From Collinsella bouchesdurhonensis (lineage in GTDB: Bacteria > Actinomycetota > Coriobacteriia > Coriobacteriales > Coriobacteriaceae), in assembly GCF_900155365.1 (NCBI RefSeq), contig NZ_LT699739.1:490333-554332 (forward strand): a stretch of DNA of 64,000 nt, read 5' to 3'. Made by a program: the position numbers and the translations under genes. Positions 27,478 to 36,383 of this stretch are shown piece by piece. Under the pieces are notes generated by a model. It was not told the DNA's origin. It ran no database searches and saw nothing but the letters and a program-made list of their open reading frames with translations. Position 1 is the stretch's first letter; every line of letters begins with the position of its first letter.

Positions 27478-28815
27478 ATGGACGAGTTCTTTGCCATCAA
27501 GTGCCAAAACTGCGGCGGTCCCATGTATTCGCACCAGGCCAGCCGCTCATTTGAGTGCGCCTACTGCGGAACGACCACACCGTGGGCCCCGGGCGCAGGA
27601 GAGCCCAAGAGCGCTCTGGGCATTCGGCATCAGACGCTTCAAGTTGTCGACGGTCTGCTCAAACTCACCCATGTCTCGCAGCTCGAAACGCCCGAAGATC
27701 CCGATTGGTATTTCTTCAATCCCCATTGGCGCAACCAAACGGTGCTCGAGCATCTTCTATGGGAAGACCGCGCCACCGCTTCTGAGTACCAAGAAGCCGA
27801 GCACGTGACCATCCCTTGCCCGTTTTGTGGTGCGGCCTTTGAGGGCTCGTCGACACAGCGCGTGTTCGAGTGCCCGTCGTGTGGCAATAAAATCGGTGTC
27901 GCCGACTTGCTCAAACCCGGCGCATTCAGCAAGCGCCTGACCATGGGCGTTGGTGCGGAATACGTGCCCGAACAGGGAATTCCATGCACGATTACCGAGC
28001 AACAGGCACGCGCCAACGCTTTGCACCTCGTGCGGCAATACCCCGATGCCTTTGCAGGCCATAACGTGGAAGACGCCATTCAAAACGATATGATGCTCTT
28101 CTACTTCCCCATGGCGCTTGCCGACCTGCGTATGATGGCGTCCTTCCCAGGCAAGGGCCTGAATAAGGAAGCACTGGTGTATTACGAGGTACTCGACTGG
28201 GCGTACCCCCGAGCCAATTACCTGGATGTTCGCCTTATGGGAATTCTCGAGCCCTGGGATTTCTCGAAAGTCGCCCCGTTCGATCCCGCAATGCAGGAGG
28301 GTGACTTCCGCGTGATCGCCGTCGATGCCTCGACCAAAGACAACGTCGTTATCGACAAGCTAGCGCTCGATATCGCGGGCAATGACGCCGAGTCTGCCCT
28401 AGGGTTCAACAAAAAAAGCATCCGCAAGTGGGCTCGCAAGGCGCGCAGGCACAAGGACGGCCTGGTCATGGTGCCCGTGTACTTTGTTGACCGTCCAGCG
28501 GCGGATGGTCGAGACGACGAACAGGTGCGCATCGCCGTCAACGGACAGACCGGTCGCGCGGCAGCAGTGGTGTTCAGCGAAAAGCGCGAGACGCACATCG
28601 TGGCGCCCCTCAATCCGAGCCTGCGCCTTTCGAGCGAAAGCACCGTGCATGCAACGCCTATCGAGGTCAAGTACATCAAGTCGCCGTTCTTGTACCAGAT
28701 TGTCCGTCGAGGTGGCGAGGGCACCGGGCAGCAAACCGCTGCGGCAAGCCAGGGTGCGTATCGAGAGGAAAAGACCAAGCGCAGGGGGCTCTTCGGCGCA
28801 ATTTTTGGAAAGTAG
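27478..28815 (+). CDS. TFIIB-type zinc ribbon-containing protein
   Basis: A 445-residue soluble protein with two zinc ribbons, CxxC...CxxC at C9/C12/C27/C30 and at C114/C117/C132/C135. A large middle region follows (DMMLFYFPMALADLR, ALVYYEVLDWAYPRANYLDVRL), and the basic C-terminus ends KTKRRGLFGAIFGK. Such proteins are found across Actinobacteria and Firmicutes, sometimes near tellurium-resistance or membrane-stress genes. The function is unknown. It has an AAGGAGG ribosome site and stands alone. Confidence 0.75.
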   Translation: MDEFFAIKCQNCGGPMYSHQASRSFECAYCGTTTPWAPGAGEPKSALGIRHQTLQVVDGLLKLTHVSQLETPEDPDWYFFNPHWRNQTVLEHLLWEDRATASEYQEAEHVTIPCPFCGAAFEGSSTQRVFECPSCGNKIGVADLLKPGAFSKRLTMGVGAEYVPEQGIPCTITEQQARANALHLVRQYPDAFAGHNVEDAIQNDMMLFYFPMALADLRMMASFPGKGLNKEALVYYEVLDWAYPRANYLDVRLMGILEPWDFSKVAPFDPAMQEGDFRVIAVDASTKDNVVIDKLALDIAGNDAESALGFNKKSIRKWARKARRHKDGLVMVPVYFVDRPAADGRDDEQVRIAVNGQTGRAAAVVFSEKRETHIVAPLNPSLRLSSESTVHATPIEVKYIKSPFLYQIVRRGGEGTGQQTAAASQGAYREEKTKRRGLFGAIFGK

Positions 28816-29053
28816 CCGAGTGACCCGGCAGAAAATGGGACCAGGGCGCCGCCGAAGTGTATCTTCCGGCGGTGCCCCTTTTGTTGACGGCAGCGGTTGC
28901 AGCGGCTTGGAGCGGTGCTGGCCCTGAACGAGCGGCAGGTTTGCCGCGCCCGCGGACAGACCGACCATCGAGAACGATGCTGTTCCTGGGCGAGTGGCGG
29001 CTTTTAATGCACTTGCGAGCACGGCACCCGTTTGGGCCATTGCATCGTTTCAA

Positions 29054-29179
29054 ATGAGTAGCGGTTTTCGAACATTTTTGAACGAGTGGCGGTTTTTGAA
29101 ACGGCATAGCGCCAGATAGGTTCTGATTCTGCACGATTATCCGCCACTCATATTAAATGAACGTTTTACCGCCACTCAT
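29054..29179. repeat. Nested palindromic element, copy 1
   Basis: Outer arms ATGAGTAGCGGTTTTC...CGTTTTACCGCCACTCAT enclose inner arms CGAGTGGCGGTTTTTGAAA...CCGCCACTCAT. The GAGTGGCGGTTTT word occurs twice in each direction. Confidence 0.82.
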
Positions 29180-29268
29180 CAATCGACGAATACGGGGCCG
29201 AGCAGCGTCTCGGTGCCGCCTTGGTGCGCTCACGAACATGTTGCCCACCATGGCGGCGTCGCCCGGAA

Positions 29269-29396
29269 ATGAGTGGCGGTTTTCCCAACATCTCCCGACG
29301 AGTGGCGGTTTTTGAAACGCCTCCGGGCTAGATACGGCCCGATTCCGCACGATTCACCGCCACTCGTTTTGAAATGCACGTTTTACCGCCACACGT
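29269..29396. repeat. Nested palindromic element, copy 2
   Basis: Same architecture as the copy at 29054: ATGAGTGGCGGTTTTC, CGAGTGGCGGTTTTTGAAA, then CACCGCCACTCGTTTTGAAAT and CGTTTTACCGCCACACGT. The central part differs (CTCCGGGCTAGATACGG), while the termini are conserved. Confidence 0.82.
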
Positions 29397-29466
29397 TAGC
29401 GAGAAAAGCAGCCCGGAACGCCATCCGCAAGCACCCCATCGGCACCGCCGCGCTACGCCTCCAGCG

Positions 29467-31269
29467 TTACGCCTCCAAGAAGGCACCCGTCTGACGACCC
29501 CACAGGCTCGCATACTCGCCGCCCGCATCCACAAGCTGCGCGTGCGTGCCGTCCTCCACGATCTTGCCGTCGGCAAGCACCACAATGCGATCAAGCGCCG
29601 CCACCGTGGAAAGGCGATGCGCCACAACAATCGAGGTGCGCCCGCGCATGAGGTTCTCGAGCGCCTCCTGCACCAGCGCCTCGGACTCGCTGTCGAGAGC
29701 AGATGTCGCCTCGTCAAGCACCAAGATCGGGGCGTCGGTCAAAATGGCACGTGCGATAGCCACGCGCTGGCGCTGCCCGCCCGAAAGCTTAACGCCACGC
29801 TCGCCCACCATGGTGTCAAAGCCCTGCGGCAGACGGTCGATAAACTCGGTCGCGTTAGCCAAGCGAGCCGCCTCGCGAATCTGCTCGTCGGTAACGTCGG
29901 GGCGCCCGTAGGCGATGTTCTCGCGAATAGAACGATGGAACAGCAGCGCCTCCTGCGGCACATAGGCAACCTGGCGGCGCAGGCTTTGCTGCGTGCAACG
30001 CGAGACGTCCTGCCCATCAACAAGCACGCGGCCGCCCTGAACGTCGTCCAGGCGAAGCAGCAGCTTGGTGAGCGTCGTCTTGCCCGAGCCCGATTTGCCC
30101 ACCAGGCCCACGCGCTGGCCCGCCGGCACGTGCAGCGTAAGATCGTCAAACACGCTCTCGCCCGATGCTGCATCGCGATAGGCAAAGTTCAGGTGCTCGA
30201 AATCAATCGCGCCCTCGCGTACCTTAAGCCCGGGAGCGTCCTCGTCATCTGCCACCAAGCGCGGCTCGTCCAGCACGCGCGTCATCTCGGCGGCGTCGCC
30301 CAGCGCACGGTTGATGCGCTGCATCATGGAGCTCACGTAATTGAGCCGCATGGTGAGGTTGTACGTGTAGGTAAAGATCATAACGAGCGCACCGGCCGAG
30401 ATGCCAAACCACGCGTTGCCGCCCGCCACGAAAACGCTCACCACGGCCATGGTGATAACGATAAGGCCGGAGGTCGTGAAGTTGCGCTGCATCATGGCAT
30501 GCATCGAAACCGTCTCGGCATCGCGTGCGGCACGGTCGGCGGTGTCGAACAGATCGCGTTCAAAGTCCTCTCGGCCGCAGGTCTTAACAGCCAAGATATT
30601 GGTCACAGCGTCGGAAAGCACGCCCGAGAGCTTGTTTTGCGCGGCGGACGTAGCGGCCGAAAGCGGCATGATGCGCTTGTACATCACCCATACAAAAGCG
30701 ATGTAGACAATCATAATGAGGACCAGAATCGCCGTGAACAGCGGCACCACCGGCGCCAGGGCTACAACCGTGCAGACAACCGAAGTGATTGTGGGAATGA
30801 GCGAGTACACGGTCACATCCACCAGGCCGGTGTAGCCACTCATGAAGCGACTCGTCTGACTCACGAGCGATCCGCCAAAACGGCTGGTGTGAAACGTCAT
30901 GGACTGGTTGGAAAGCGTGTCAAAGCACAGGCGCGCCAGATGATAATTGCCGGCAATCTCGAGCTTGTAGACGGTATAGTCCTGCAGCTTGGAAAGAATT
31001 TGGCCCACCAGGTTAACGAGCACAAGCGCGAGAATATACGGTCCAAAGACCTCGAATACCTGATCGCCCACCACAGGGCCAGCTTGAACACGGTCGACGA
31101 TAAGCGCCATGACATAGGTGTTGGCAAACGTAAGCAAGAAGATGTAGCCCGCAGACGAAAACACCGAAAGGAAGACGATCAGCGGCTGCGTGCGCGTGAC
31201 GTCCCAAAATCGCCGCAGCGTTCGGCGCACGGTCGATCGCTTGAGCGGGCTGGTGCTTCGCTGAGACAT
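29467..31269 (-). CDS. ABC transporter, fused membrane and ATP-binding domains
   Basis: A 600-residue half-transporter. Six membrane helices in residues 1 to about 325 (first at about 30-55) are followed by an ATPase with Walker A GKSGSGKTT, Q-loop VPQEALLF, signature LSGGQRQR, Walker [15 protein letters not shown] and VAHRLST. It fits the MsbA/LmrA-like exporters, which homodimerise to expel lipids or drugs. Type IV exporters often occur in pairs, but no second half lies beside it, so a homodimer is likely. Confidence 0.92.
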   Translation of the reverse strand: MSQRSTSPLKRSTVRRTLRRFWDVTRTQPLIVFLSVFSSAGYIFLLTFANTYVMALIVDRVQAGPVVGDQVFEVFGPYILALVLVNLVGQILSKLQDYTVYKLEIAGNYHLARLCFDTLSNQSMTFHTSRFGGSLVSQTSRFMSGYTGLVDVTVYSLIPTITSVVCTVVALAPVVPLFTAILVLIMIVYIAFVWVMYKRIMPLSAATSAAQNKLSGVLSDAVTNILAVKTCGREDFERDLFDTADRAARDAETVSMHAMMQRNFTTSGLIVITMAVVSVFVAGGNAWFGISAGALVMIFTYTYNLTMRLNYVSSMMQRINRALGDAAEMTRVLDEPRLVADDEDAPGLKVREGAIDFEHLNFAYRDAASGESVFDDLTLHVPAGQRVGLVGKSGSGKTTLTKLLLRLDDVQGGRVLVDGQDVSRCTQQSLRRQVAYVPQEALLFHRSIRENIAYGRPDVTDEQIREAARLANATEFIDRLPQGFDTMVGERGVKLSGGQRQRVAIARAILTDAPILVLDEATSALDSESEALVQEALENLMRGRTSIVVAHRLSTVAALDRIVVLADGKIVEDGTHAQLVDAGGEYASLWGRQTGAFLEA

Positions 31270-31454
31270 GGGCTTCCTTTCGCTGATGATAGGCAGTTGT
31301 TATTGTTGCACATTGGAGGGGAGCGCGGATGCCGGCACAGCATCGACGGCCCGCCGGCATCCACCCGCCTCCAGCAAGTTCCGCCGTTATTCTCCAGAAA
31401 CAACTTTGTGTCACAATCCAAAGCAGCACAATCCAGATATGGGGGCGAATCGCC

Positions 31455-32042
31455 TTGGAAATACAAACGAATGACGATGTGACGCTGCGCGATATTCGTC
31501 AAGAAGACATCGCCGATTACATCCGATGGGAAACCATCGAGACCGAATGGCAGCTTTGGGATGCCCCCTGGCTTTACGAAGGACGTACTCCTAAGCAATG
31601 CGAGCGCGAACTCAAGGAATATATCGAGAAACTCGGGCGCTGGGTTTCCGAAGCATCCGAGTATTCCGATTCGAGCATTCGCAGCCGTTTTGAGATCGAC
31701 TATCAGGGCGAACACGTGGGCTCCTGCGCGAGCTATCTGATTGACGGCAACTGCAATATCTTGGACGGGTGCGATACAACGTCCCTCGGCAGGGCGATTG
31801 GCATCTGCGTGTTTGATCCCCAGTACCGCCGGCACGGCATTGCCACCGCAGCGCTCACGGGTCTTATCGATTACCTAAAAGCCCATGGAAGCCAGCGCAT
31901 CTTCACCCAAACCTGGTCGGGCAACGAGCGCATGATCGCATTGGCGCAAAAGCTCGGCTTCACAGAGTACAGGCGAAAAGACGGAATCCGCCAGGTGCGT
32001 GGAGACATCTACGATGGATTGACTTTCGAGCTGATGCGCTAG
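31455..32042 (+). CDS. GNAT family N-acetyltransferase
   Basis: A 195-residue RimJ/RimL-like acetyltransferase. The fold opens with VTLRDIRQEDIADYIRWE. The acetyl-CoA loop is in VFDPQYRRHGIATAALTGLIDYL, and the C-terminal part reads GNERMIALAQKLGFTEYRRKDGIRQV, typical of N-terminal or antibiotic acetyltransferases. The acceptor is unknown. I chose the TTG at 31455 with GGGGG upstream; no ATG lies close to the fold and the frame extends 42 codons further upstream without protein character. Confidence 0.8.
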   Translation: MEIQTNDDVTLRDIRQEDIADYIRWETIETEWQLWDAPWLYEGRTPKQCERELKEYIEKLGRWVSEASEYSDSSIRSRFEIDYQGEHVGSCASYLIDGNCNILDGCDTTSLGRAIGICVFDPQYRRHGIATAALTGLIDYLKAHGSQRIFTQTWSGNERMIALAQKLGFTEYRRKDGIRQVRGDIYDGLTFELMR

Positions 32043-32067
32043 ACGAACGGCGCCCCAAGCCACCCAT

Positions 32068-32853
32068 CTACGGCAGACATGCCTCGATAACATCCTTGCC
32101 CTTGAGCGCATCAATCCAGCAGCTAGGGATGCCATCAAAGCTATAGACAATGCCAGCAAGGGCACCGGCAACGGCGGCGGTCGTATCGGTATCGTCGCCA
32201 AGGTTGACAGCCGTCAGCACGCACTCCGCGTAGCTCGACGTGTTGGCAAGGCACCAAAGCGCCGCTTCGTACGTATGGAGGACATACCCGCCAGAACTGA
32301 TCGAGCCACGCGGTTTTCCTGCGTCAACCCCGCCCATGGCCACGGCATCGCTAACCGACATGCCGTCGACAAGCGCCTTGGCAACGTGCACCATTTGCAC
32401 GCATGCCTCGGTTGAAGTCGGGTGCGCATGGGTGATGGCAGAAACCGCGCGAACCTCATCGTCCGTCACATCAAAAAACGCCAAAGGAACCGTGCGCATA
32501 AGCGAGCCATTGCCGTTATCGCGCTCGCCAGACAGACCATGGCCTGCTATAAGCGCACGCGCCGTCGCGTTGCCGATATCGAAAAGACCGTCGCACGTAT
32601 AGGCGCCGTCGCGATACCACGCCAGAAACCGCGCACGGATGCCATCGGTATCGATGCCGCCCAAATCACGATAGCTGTCGCATATCGCGAGCGTCATGGA
32701 TGTGTCGTCGCTCCAGGTGCCCACCGGCTGTCCATGGGTACCGAAGCCGACCATCCCGGTGCACTCGAACGTATCCCGCCCACGAAACTCAAACGGAACC
32801 CCCAGCGCATCGCCAACGGCCTGGCCGTATATACAGTCTCGAACATTTGCCAT
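32068..32853 (-). CDS. ADP-ribosylglycohydrolase family protein
   Basis: A 261-residue DraG-type hydrolase. The dimetal site motifs are visible: GDALGVPFEFRGR, GTWSDDTSMTLAICDS near residue 47, NGSLMRTVPLA, and GDDTDTTAAVAGALAG near the C-terminus. These enzymes remove ADP-ribose from arginine or serine side chains or from small molecules. No matching ADP-ribosyltransferase is adjacent. The target is unknown. Confidence 0.92.
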   Translation of the reverse strand: MANVRDCIYGQAVGDALGVPFEFRGRDTFECTGMVGFGTHGQPVGTWSDDTSMTLAICDSYRDLGGIDTDGIRARFLAWYRDGAYTCDGLFDIGNATARALIAGHGLSGERDNGNGSLMRTVPLAFFDVTDDEVRAVSAITHAHPTSTEACVQMVHVAKALVDGMSVSDAVAMGGVDAGKPRGSISSGGYVLHTYEAALWCLANTSSYAECVLTAVNLGDDTDTTAAVAGALAGIVYSFDGIPSCWIDALKGKDVIEACLP

Positions 32854-33131
32854 GACGATTCTCCTTGCCCTCGACAGTTTCTTTCCGGTCTCTCATCGGC
32901 AATCAGACAAGCACCACCCCAAAGCAACAATGTCCGTGTAAGTGAGACAGTGCCAACCGTCGCGCCGCCTGTCACCATAAGAATGGGTGTCACCTGGGAT
33001 AAACATGGACATGCTTGCGACTCCTCGTAGGCAAATCGTAAGCCCTCGCGCGGACAAGAAATGCAATGAGCGCACAGCGGTCGTGCGCCCACGCGCCGCC
33101 AGGCCACCGCCCCGCAGCGACCCAAAGCCCC

Positions 33132-33845
33132 TTAAAACGGTGCCTTTGTCACACGATGGAGACGGATCTCGTCGCAAACGGCATCGCTGCGATGCGTGAG
33201 CAGGTACTCCGCCGCATCTGCAACGTCCTCTGGCAAAATCATGGGCGTCCCCACAATCTCGGGACGCACCTTGGCAACCATGTCGGTCAGAACGCCTCCC
33301 GGGGAGATGAGGTGGACGCGAACGCCGTCTTCAAAGACCTCGTTGGCAAACGACTTGGAAAGACCGCACAGGGCATGCTTGCTCGCAACATAGGCACTCT
33401 GATTGGGATAACCCTCATGGGCAACAACGGAGCAAACGTTGATAATCTCAGGCGATGGCGATGCCTTAAGGAGCGGCAACGTCTCGCGCATGAGGATGAA
33501 CGGCGCGCGCACGTTTGTTGCCATCACGGCGTCGAACTTTTTGGTCGATATGCTCTCCAGCGGCCCCGATTGCACGATGCCCGCATTGTTCACCAAGATA
33601 TCGAGCCCGCCAGTTGCGCGGATGTACCCCACAAGCGCAAGGATGCTGCTCTCGTCCGTAAGGTCACAGGTGACGGTCTTGGTGGCACCCGGACAAAGGG
33701 CAGCGGTCTCATTGAGCGTGGCACCGGTCCTGCCCACCAGGACAACGTCGCAGCCAAGCTCACTCAACCGCTGGGCAACAGCCCTGCCGATGCCCGAGCC
33801 CGCGCCGGTGATCAAAGCTCGACGTCCCTCGATGCTCGTTTTCAT
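33132..33845 (-). CDS. Short-chain dehydrogenase/reductase
   Basis: A 237-residue SDR with the cofactor loop TGAGSGIG near the N-terminus, NNAG in LVNNAGIV, the catalytic serine in VCSVVAHEG and the YxxxK motif YVASKHALCG. It oxidises or reduces an unknown alcohol or ketone with NAD(P)H. The ATG at 33845 has a GGGAGGAG ribosome site; the 69 upstream in-frame residues do not look like protein. It is the last ordinary gene before the CRISPR region. Confidence 0.9.
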   Translation of the reverse strand: MKTSIEGRRALITGAGSGIGRAVAQRLSELGCDVVLVGRTGATLNETAALCPGATKTVTCDLTDESSILALVGYIRATGGLDILVNNAGIVQSGPLESISTKKFDAVMATNVRAPFILMRETLPLLKASPSPEIINVCSVVAHEGYPNQSAYVASKHALCGLSKSFANEVFEDGVRVHLISPGGVLTDMVAKVRPEIVGTPMILPEDVADAAEYLLTHRSDAVCDEIRLHRVTKAPF

Positions 33846-34365
33846 TTGGACTCCTCCCGCTTGAGGCTTTTTGATAATTCTGCTGAATGCATCATAGGGC
33901 CGGCAACCTTTCTTTTTATTTCCAACGTCAAAATTGCAAGAAACGCTGTGGAAGCGGCCAAGATGGGTTTGAAACGTCGCCCGATTAAACCGCTGGCAGT
34001 TGTATGGCAGCAGCATCACCTGGACGGCTCCCCGCTCCCACAGCTCAAGCAACCACGCTGGACGCCAGAATTATTGCCCGGCCCTCCGCGAATTGCCCTG
34101 TCCCGCCTTTGTCGCGCGCCCCTTGACAAAGGCCCCTCGGGGAGCCCGACGTCGACCGCGTCGAAGAAGAAACCCACGCCGTGGGGAGCGAGCTGCAGGT
34201 TGAGGAGGTCGACGGAATCGACGATGTACTCGCTGAACTCATCGGTCGGGTCGTTCGCGTACCTTATCCCAAAGTGCGTCGTAGCGGCTGCTCCTCTCCT
34301 TCTTATATCTGAACAGCGTGACGCGTATGCTCTATCGAGGTTTACGGCTGCCATGTCTTCCGCCA
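33846..34365. other. Region between SDR gene and CRISPR array, possible gene debris
   Basis: 520 bp without a convincing gene. On the minus strand 34016-34354 stays open, but plausible peptide segments alternate between frames (LFRYKKERSSRYDALWDKV in one, DEFSEYIVDSVDLLNLQL in another). This suggests a frameshifted relic, possibly phage-derived. I could not name it. Confidence 0.35.
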
Positions 34366-34401
34366 GTTTGATTACCGGCTAAATCGGCAATACTCCAAAA
34401 C

Positions 34402-35053
34402 GTTTTGCCTTTTGACCTGCTATTTTGCTGTTTGCGGCATCTCGCGCATATAGGAACCTCGCAATACCTCGCCGCTCTTCTCGTCGCTTGACGGAGCGAA
34501 TGCCGCAGCCGCATGATGCAGCTGCCAACCGGGTCAACCGGACGGCGGGAACCTCGATAACCGGATAGCGCAGAGAAAAGCGGCACGCAAAGTGCTCCCA
34601 TCGAGACAAGGGCAGCGATGACTCAACGATATGAACGGAGGTCCAGACATGGACGTTACGCAAATCATCGAACTGTTGGTGCTCATAATCGCGGCTATCG
34701 AACTCGGCCACTGAATCGGTAAGGATATCGGGCACCGAAAGAAATAGCCGCTCCCCGCACGACGCGGAAAACGGCCACCCTCCAACCTCGAAAGCTGAAA
34801 ACGAGCCGGCCACCCGCTAGCACCGGGTAACCGCCCTTGTCTCGATGGTAGCACTCAGCACGAAGACTACCAGCTAGAACAACGGCCTAAACAGAAAGGA
34901 AAAGACCATAATCGAGTATAGCACAACGAGCTGCATCAACACGATCAGTATCAGAGAGCTAGGACCAGACGAGCCGGCGAGAACGCTCTTTGGCATGACT
35001 TACGACGTGCAGCTCACGACTTCAGGTCGCAACTGCGGAATTGGGCGTTTCTG
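34402..35053. other. CRISPR insert 1 (652 bp), degraded phage-like cassette
   Basis: Between the two degenerate repeats. From about 34625 to 34920 it is homologous to insert 3 but decayed: the small membrane ORF is cut by a stop and the downstream ORF lost its start (ATA for ATG near 34911). The first 220 bp show no recognisable gene. Confidence 0.7.
34649..34714 (+). pseudogene. Truncated copy of the 32-residue membrane peptide gene
   Basis: Reads MDVTQIIELLVLIIAAIELGH and then TGA, where the intact copy at 35894 has Tyr-Arg. After the stop the frame still reads IGKDIGHRKK, so a base change created the stop. The ribosome site GGAGG is preserved. Confidence 0.65.
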
Positions 35054-35259
35054 GTTTGCTTACCGGCTAGATCGGCACTGCTCCAAAACATAGACGCATG
35101 GTCGCGCACCGGTCACGCGCTAGCCGAGCGCGGCATGTACGGCGCGCTCGCGGTCGCTCAGGTGCCAGCGCTCTGCGGCGGCACGCTCTGCGGCGGCGGC
35201 ACGCTGCATGAGAAAGGCCACACCCCCGCGCGGCCTTTTACGCTCTCGTTCTGTCGTCT

Positions 35260-35478
35260 CTAGGGCTGCGGCTCGGTATCGGGCCTGAAGTGGTCGCACG
35301 ACGCGCCGTCGAAAAGGATGGCGCGCGGCTTCCCCGTGCTCTCCCCGCGTCGGTAGATGAGGCAGTACGCCTTATCCGGGGCGTTCTCGAACGGTGCCGG
35401 CCCGTGCGCGAACAGGCACCCTTGGCACGCCTTGCAGTCGGCAGGCCTACCGCCCATCTGTTCCCCCGGATGAATCAT
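35260..35478 (-). CDS. Small cysteine-rich phage-type protein
   Basis: A 72-residue protein with CKACQGC near residue 20, a later single Cys in AYCLIYRRGE, and CDHF near the end, alternating with KPRAILFDG. This Cys-spaced small protein pattern is frequent in prophages and conjugative elements of Firmicutes and Actinobacteria, and is probably zinc-binding. The ATG at 35478 has a strong AAGGAGG site. It lies 10 bp after the stop of a gene fragment that is itself truncated by a CRISPR repeat. Function unknown. Confidence 0.6.
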   Translation of the reverse strand: MIHPGEQMGGRPADCKACQGCLFAHGPAPFENAPDKAYCLIYRRGESTGKPRAILFDGASCDHFRPDTEPQP

Positions 35479-35488
35479 GTCAGCCTCC

Positions 35489-35561
35489 TTAGGCCATTCG
35501 CTTCTTCGGTCCGGTCCATTCGTCAGGGTCCTGCTGGAACAGGTCATAGCCAGCCTCGGGA
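35489..35561 (-). pseudogene. C-terminal fragment of a phage-like gene cut by a CRISPR repeat
   Basis: The last codons read GYDLFQQDPDEWTGPKKRMA and stop at 35489. Upstream in this frame the sequence runs directly into the repeat at 35562, so the rest of the gene is missing. The peptide resembles the tail of phage-encoded proteins, perhaps a DNA methylase, but it is too short to name. Confidence 0.5.
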
Positions 35562-35859
35562 GTTTGATTACCAGCTAGATCGGCACTGCTCCAAAACAGG
35601 GCGTGAGGGCGTGCCAGAGAGCAATCGTTTGATTACCAGTTAGATCGGCACTGCTCCAAAACCGCTTCCGCTGCTCGACCACGACTACCGTCGTTTGATT
35701 ACCAGTTAGATCGGCACTGCTCCAAAACGGGAGGTAGAGAATGGCTATCGCGAACGGGTTTGATTACCAGTTAGATCGGCACTGCTCCAAAACATCGGGG
35801 GAGGCGCGCGATGACGGAGGCCAGTTTGATTACCAGTTAGATCGGCACTGCTCCAAAAC

Positions 35860-36282
35860 AGCCGACTCGACGACATGAACGGAGGTCCAGAACATGGACG
35901 TTACGGAAACAATCGCACTGTTGGCGCTCATAATCGCAGCTATCGAACTCGGCTACCGAATCGGTAAGGATATCGGACGCCGAAAGAAATAGCCGCCCCC
36001 GAGAAACGGAAACGGCCACTCCCCAACCTGAAAAGTTGTAAACGAGTCGGCCACCCGCGGCAACGGGTAACCGCCCTTGTCTCGATGGTAGCACTCAACC
36101 AAACACGATTGCTACCAGCTAGAACAACGGTCTAACAGAAAGGAAAGACCATGACCGAGTATACCACCGACAGCCATCTCAACGCAAACTGCATCCGCAT
36201 CGCCGAGGAGATTGAAGCCCACGCAAACGGCAGGGCATACACCGACGATAACGGAGACGTCGTTATCCTTGACGGCGACGAT
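35860..36282. other. CRISPR insert 3 (423 bp), intact two-gene cassette
   Basis: Flanked by repeats at 35824 and 36283. It holds two small plus-strand genes separated by a 160-bp stretch with the words TGTCTCGATGGTAGCACTCA and TGCTACCAGCTAGAACAACG. Most of it is repeated in decayed form in insert 1. Confidence 0.75.
35894..35992 (+). CDS. 32-residue putative membrane peptide inside CRISPR array
   Basis: MDVTETIALLALIIAAIELG is followed by YRIGKDIGRRKK: one hydrophobic helix and a basic tail, with GGAGG 8 bases upstream of ATG. The helix length and positive-inside tail fit a small single-pass inner-membrane peptide such as those of phages (holin-like or superinfection modulators) or type I toxins. 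It is too short for homology. A decayed paralogue in insert 1 with the same ribosome site supports it being a real gene. Confidence 0.55.
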   Translation: MDVTETIALLALIIAAIELGYRIGKDIGRRKK

Positions 36283-36288
36283 GTTTGA
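36151..36288 (+). CDS. 45-residue acidic protein whose stop codon lies in a CRISPR repeat
   Basis: Begins MTEYTTDSHLNANCIRIAEE and ends VVILDGDDV. The last Val codon and TGA are the first six bases of the repeat at 36283, so the original gene probably continued and was truncated. AAAGGAAAG lies 6 bases upstream of the ATG. Small acidic proteins of this kind are common in phage early or accessory regions. It follows the membrane peptide gene by 158 bp. Confidence 0.5.
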   Translation: MTEYTTDSHLNANCIRIAEEIEAHANGRAYTDDNGDVVILDGDDV

Positions 36289-36383
36289 TTACCAGTTAGA
36301 TCGGCACTGCTCCAAAACGTTGCCTACTCATACCGCCTGCCCCTCCAGTTTGATTACCAGTTAGATCGGCACTGCTCCAAAAC

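Larger units (their letters stand above)
28816..29466. other. Repeat-rich intergenic region
   Basis: 650 bp between a zinc-ribbon gene and the convergent ABC exporter gene. It holds two 126-128-bp copies of a nested palindrome and a further half-unit near 28991 (CGAGTGGCGGCTTTTAATGCA). No coding frame with family-like content was found. Confidence 0.6.
35090..35561. other. CRISPR insert 2 (472 bp), phage-like genes
   Basis: Flanked directly by repeats at 35054 and 35562. On the minus strand it holds the last 23 codons of one gene (ending KKRMA at 35489) and a complete small cysteine-rich gene. The upstream gene is cut exactly where the repeat begins. Confidence 0.7.

Noticed and set aside
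29374-31482. Very long plus-strand open frame opposite the ABC exporter gene
   Set aside because: It mirrors the exporter on the other strand, is rich in His/Arg/Gln as expected from antisense of a high-GC gene, and has no family motifs or ribosome site.
34045-34242. 65-residue Ser/Thr-rich frame next to the array
   Set aside because: Low-complexity translation (runs of Ser and Thr) typical of reading a GC-rich gene relic out of frame.
34366-34401. Degenerate terminal repeat considered as a tracrRNA anti-repeat
   Set aside because: The anti-repeat should show a bulged end and be followed by a nexus and terminator hairpins. Here the full repeat is kept end to end and no such hairpins follow, so it is better read as a worn array-terminal repeat.
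35837-36094. Minus-strand frame ending in the peptide GAVPI
   Set aside because: Its end is the translated CRISPR repeat and its body is antisense to the two-gene cassette; the same GAVPI ending appears wherever a frame enters a repeat.
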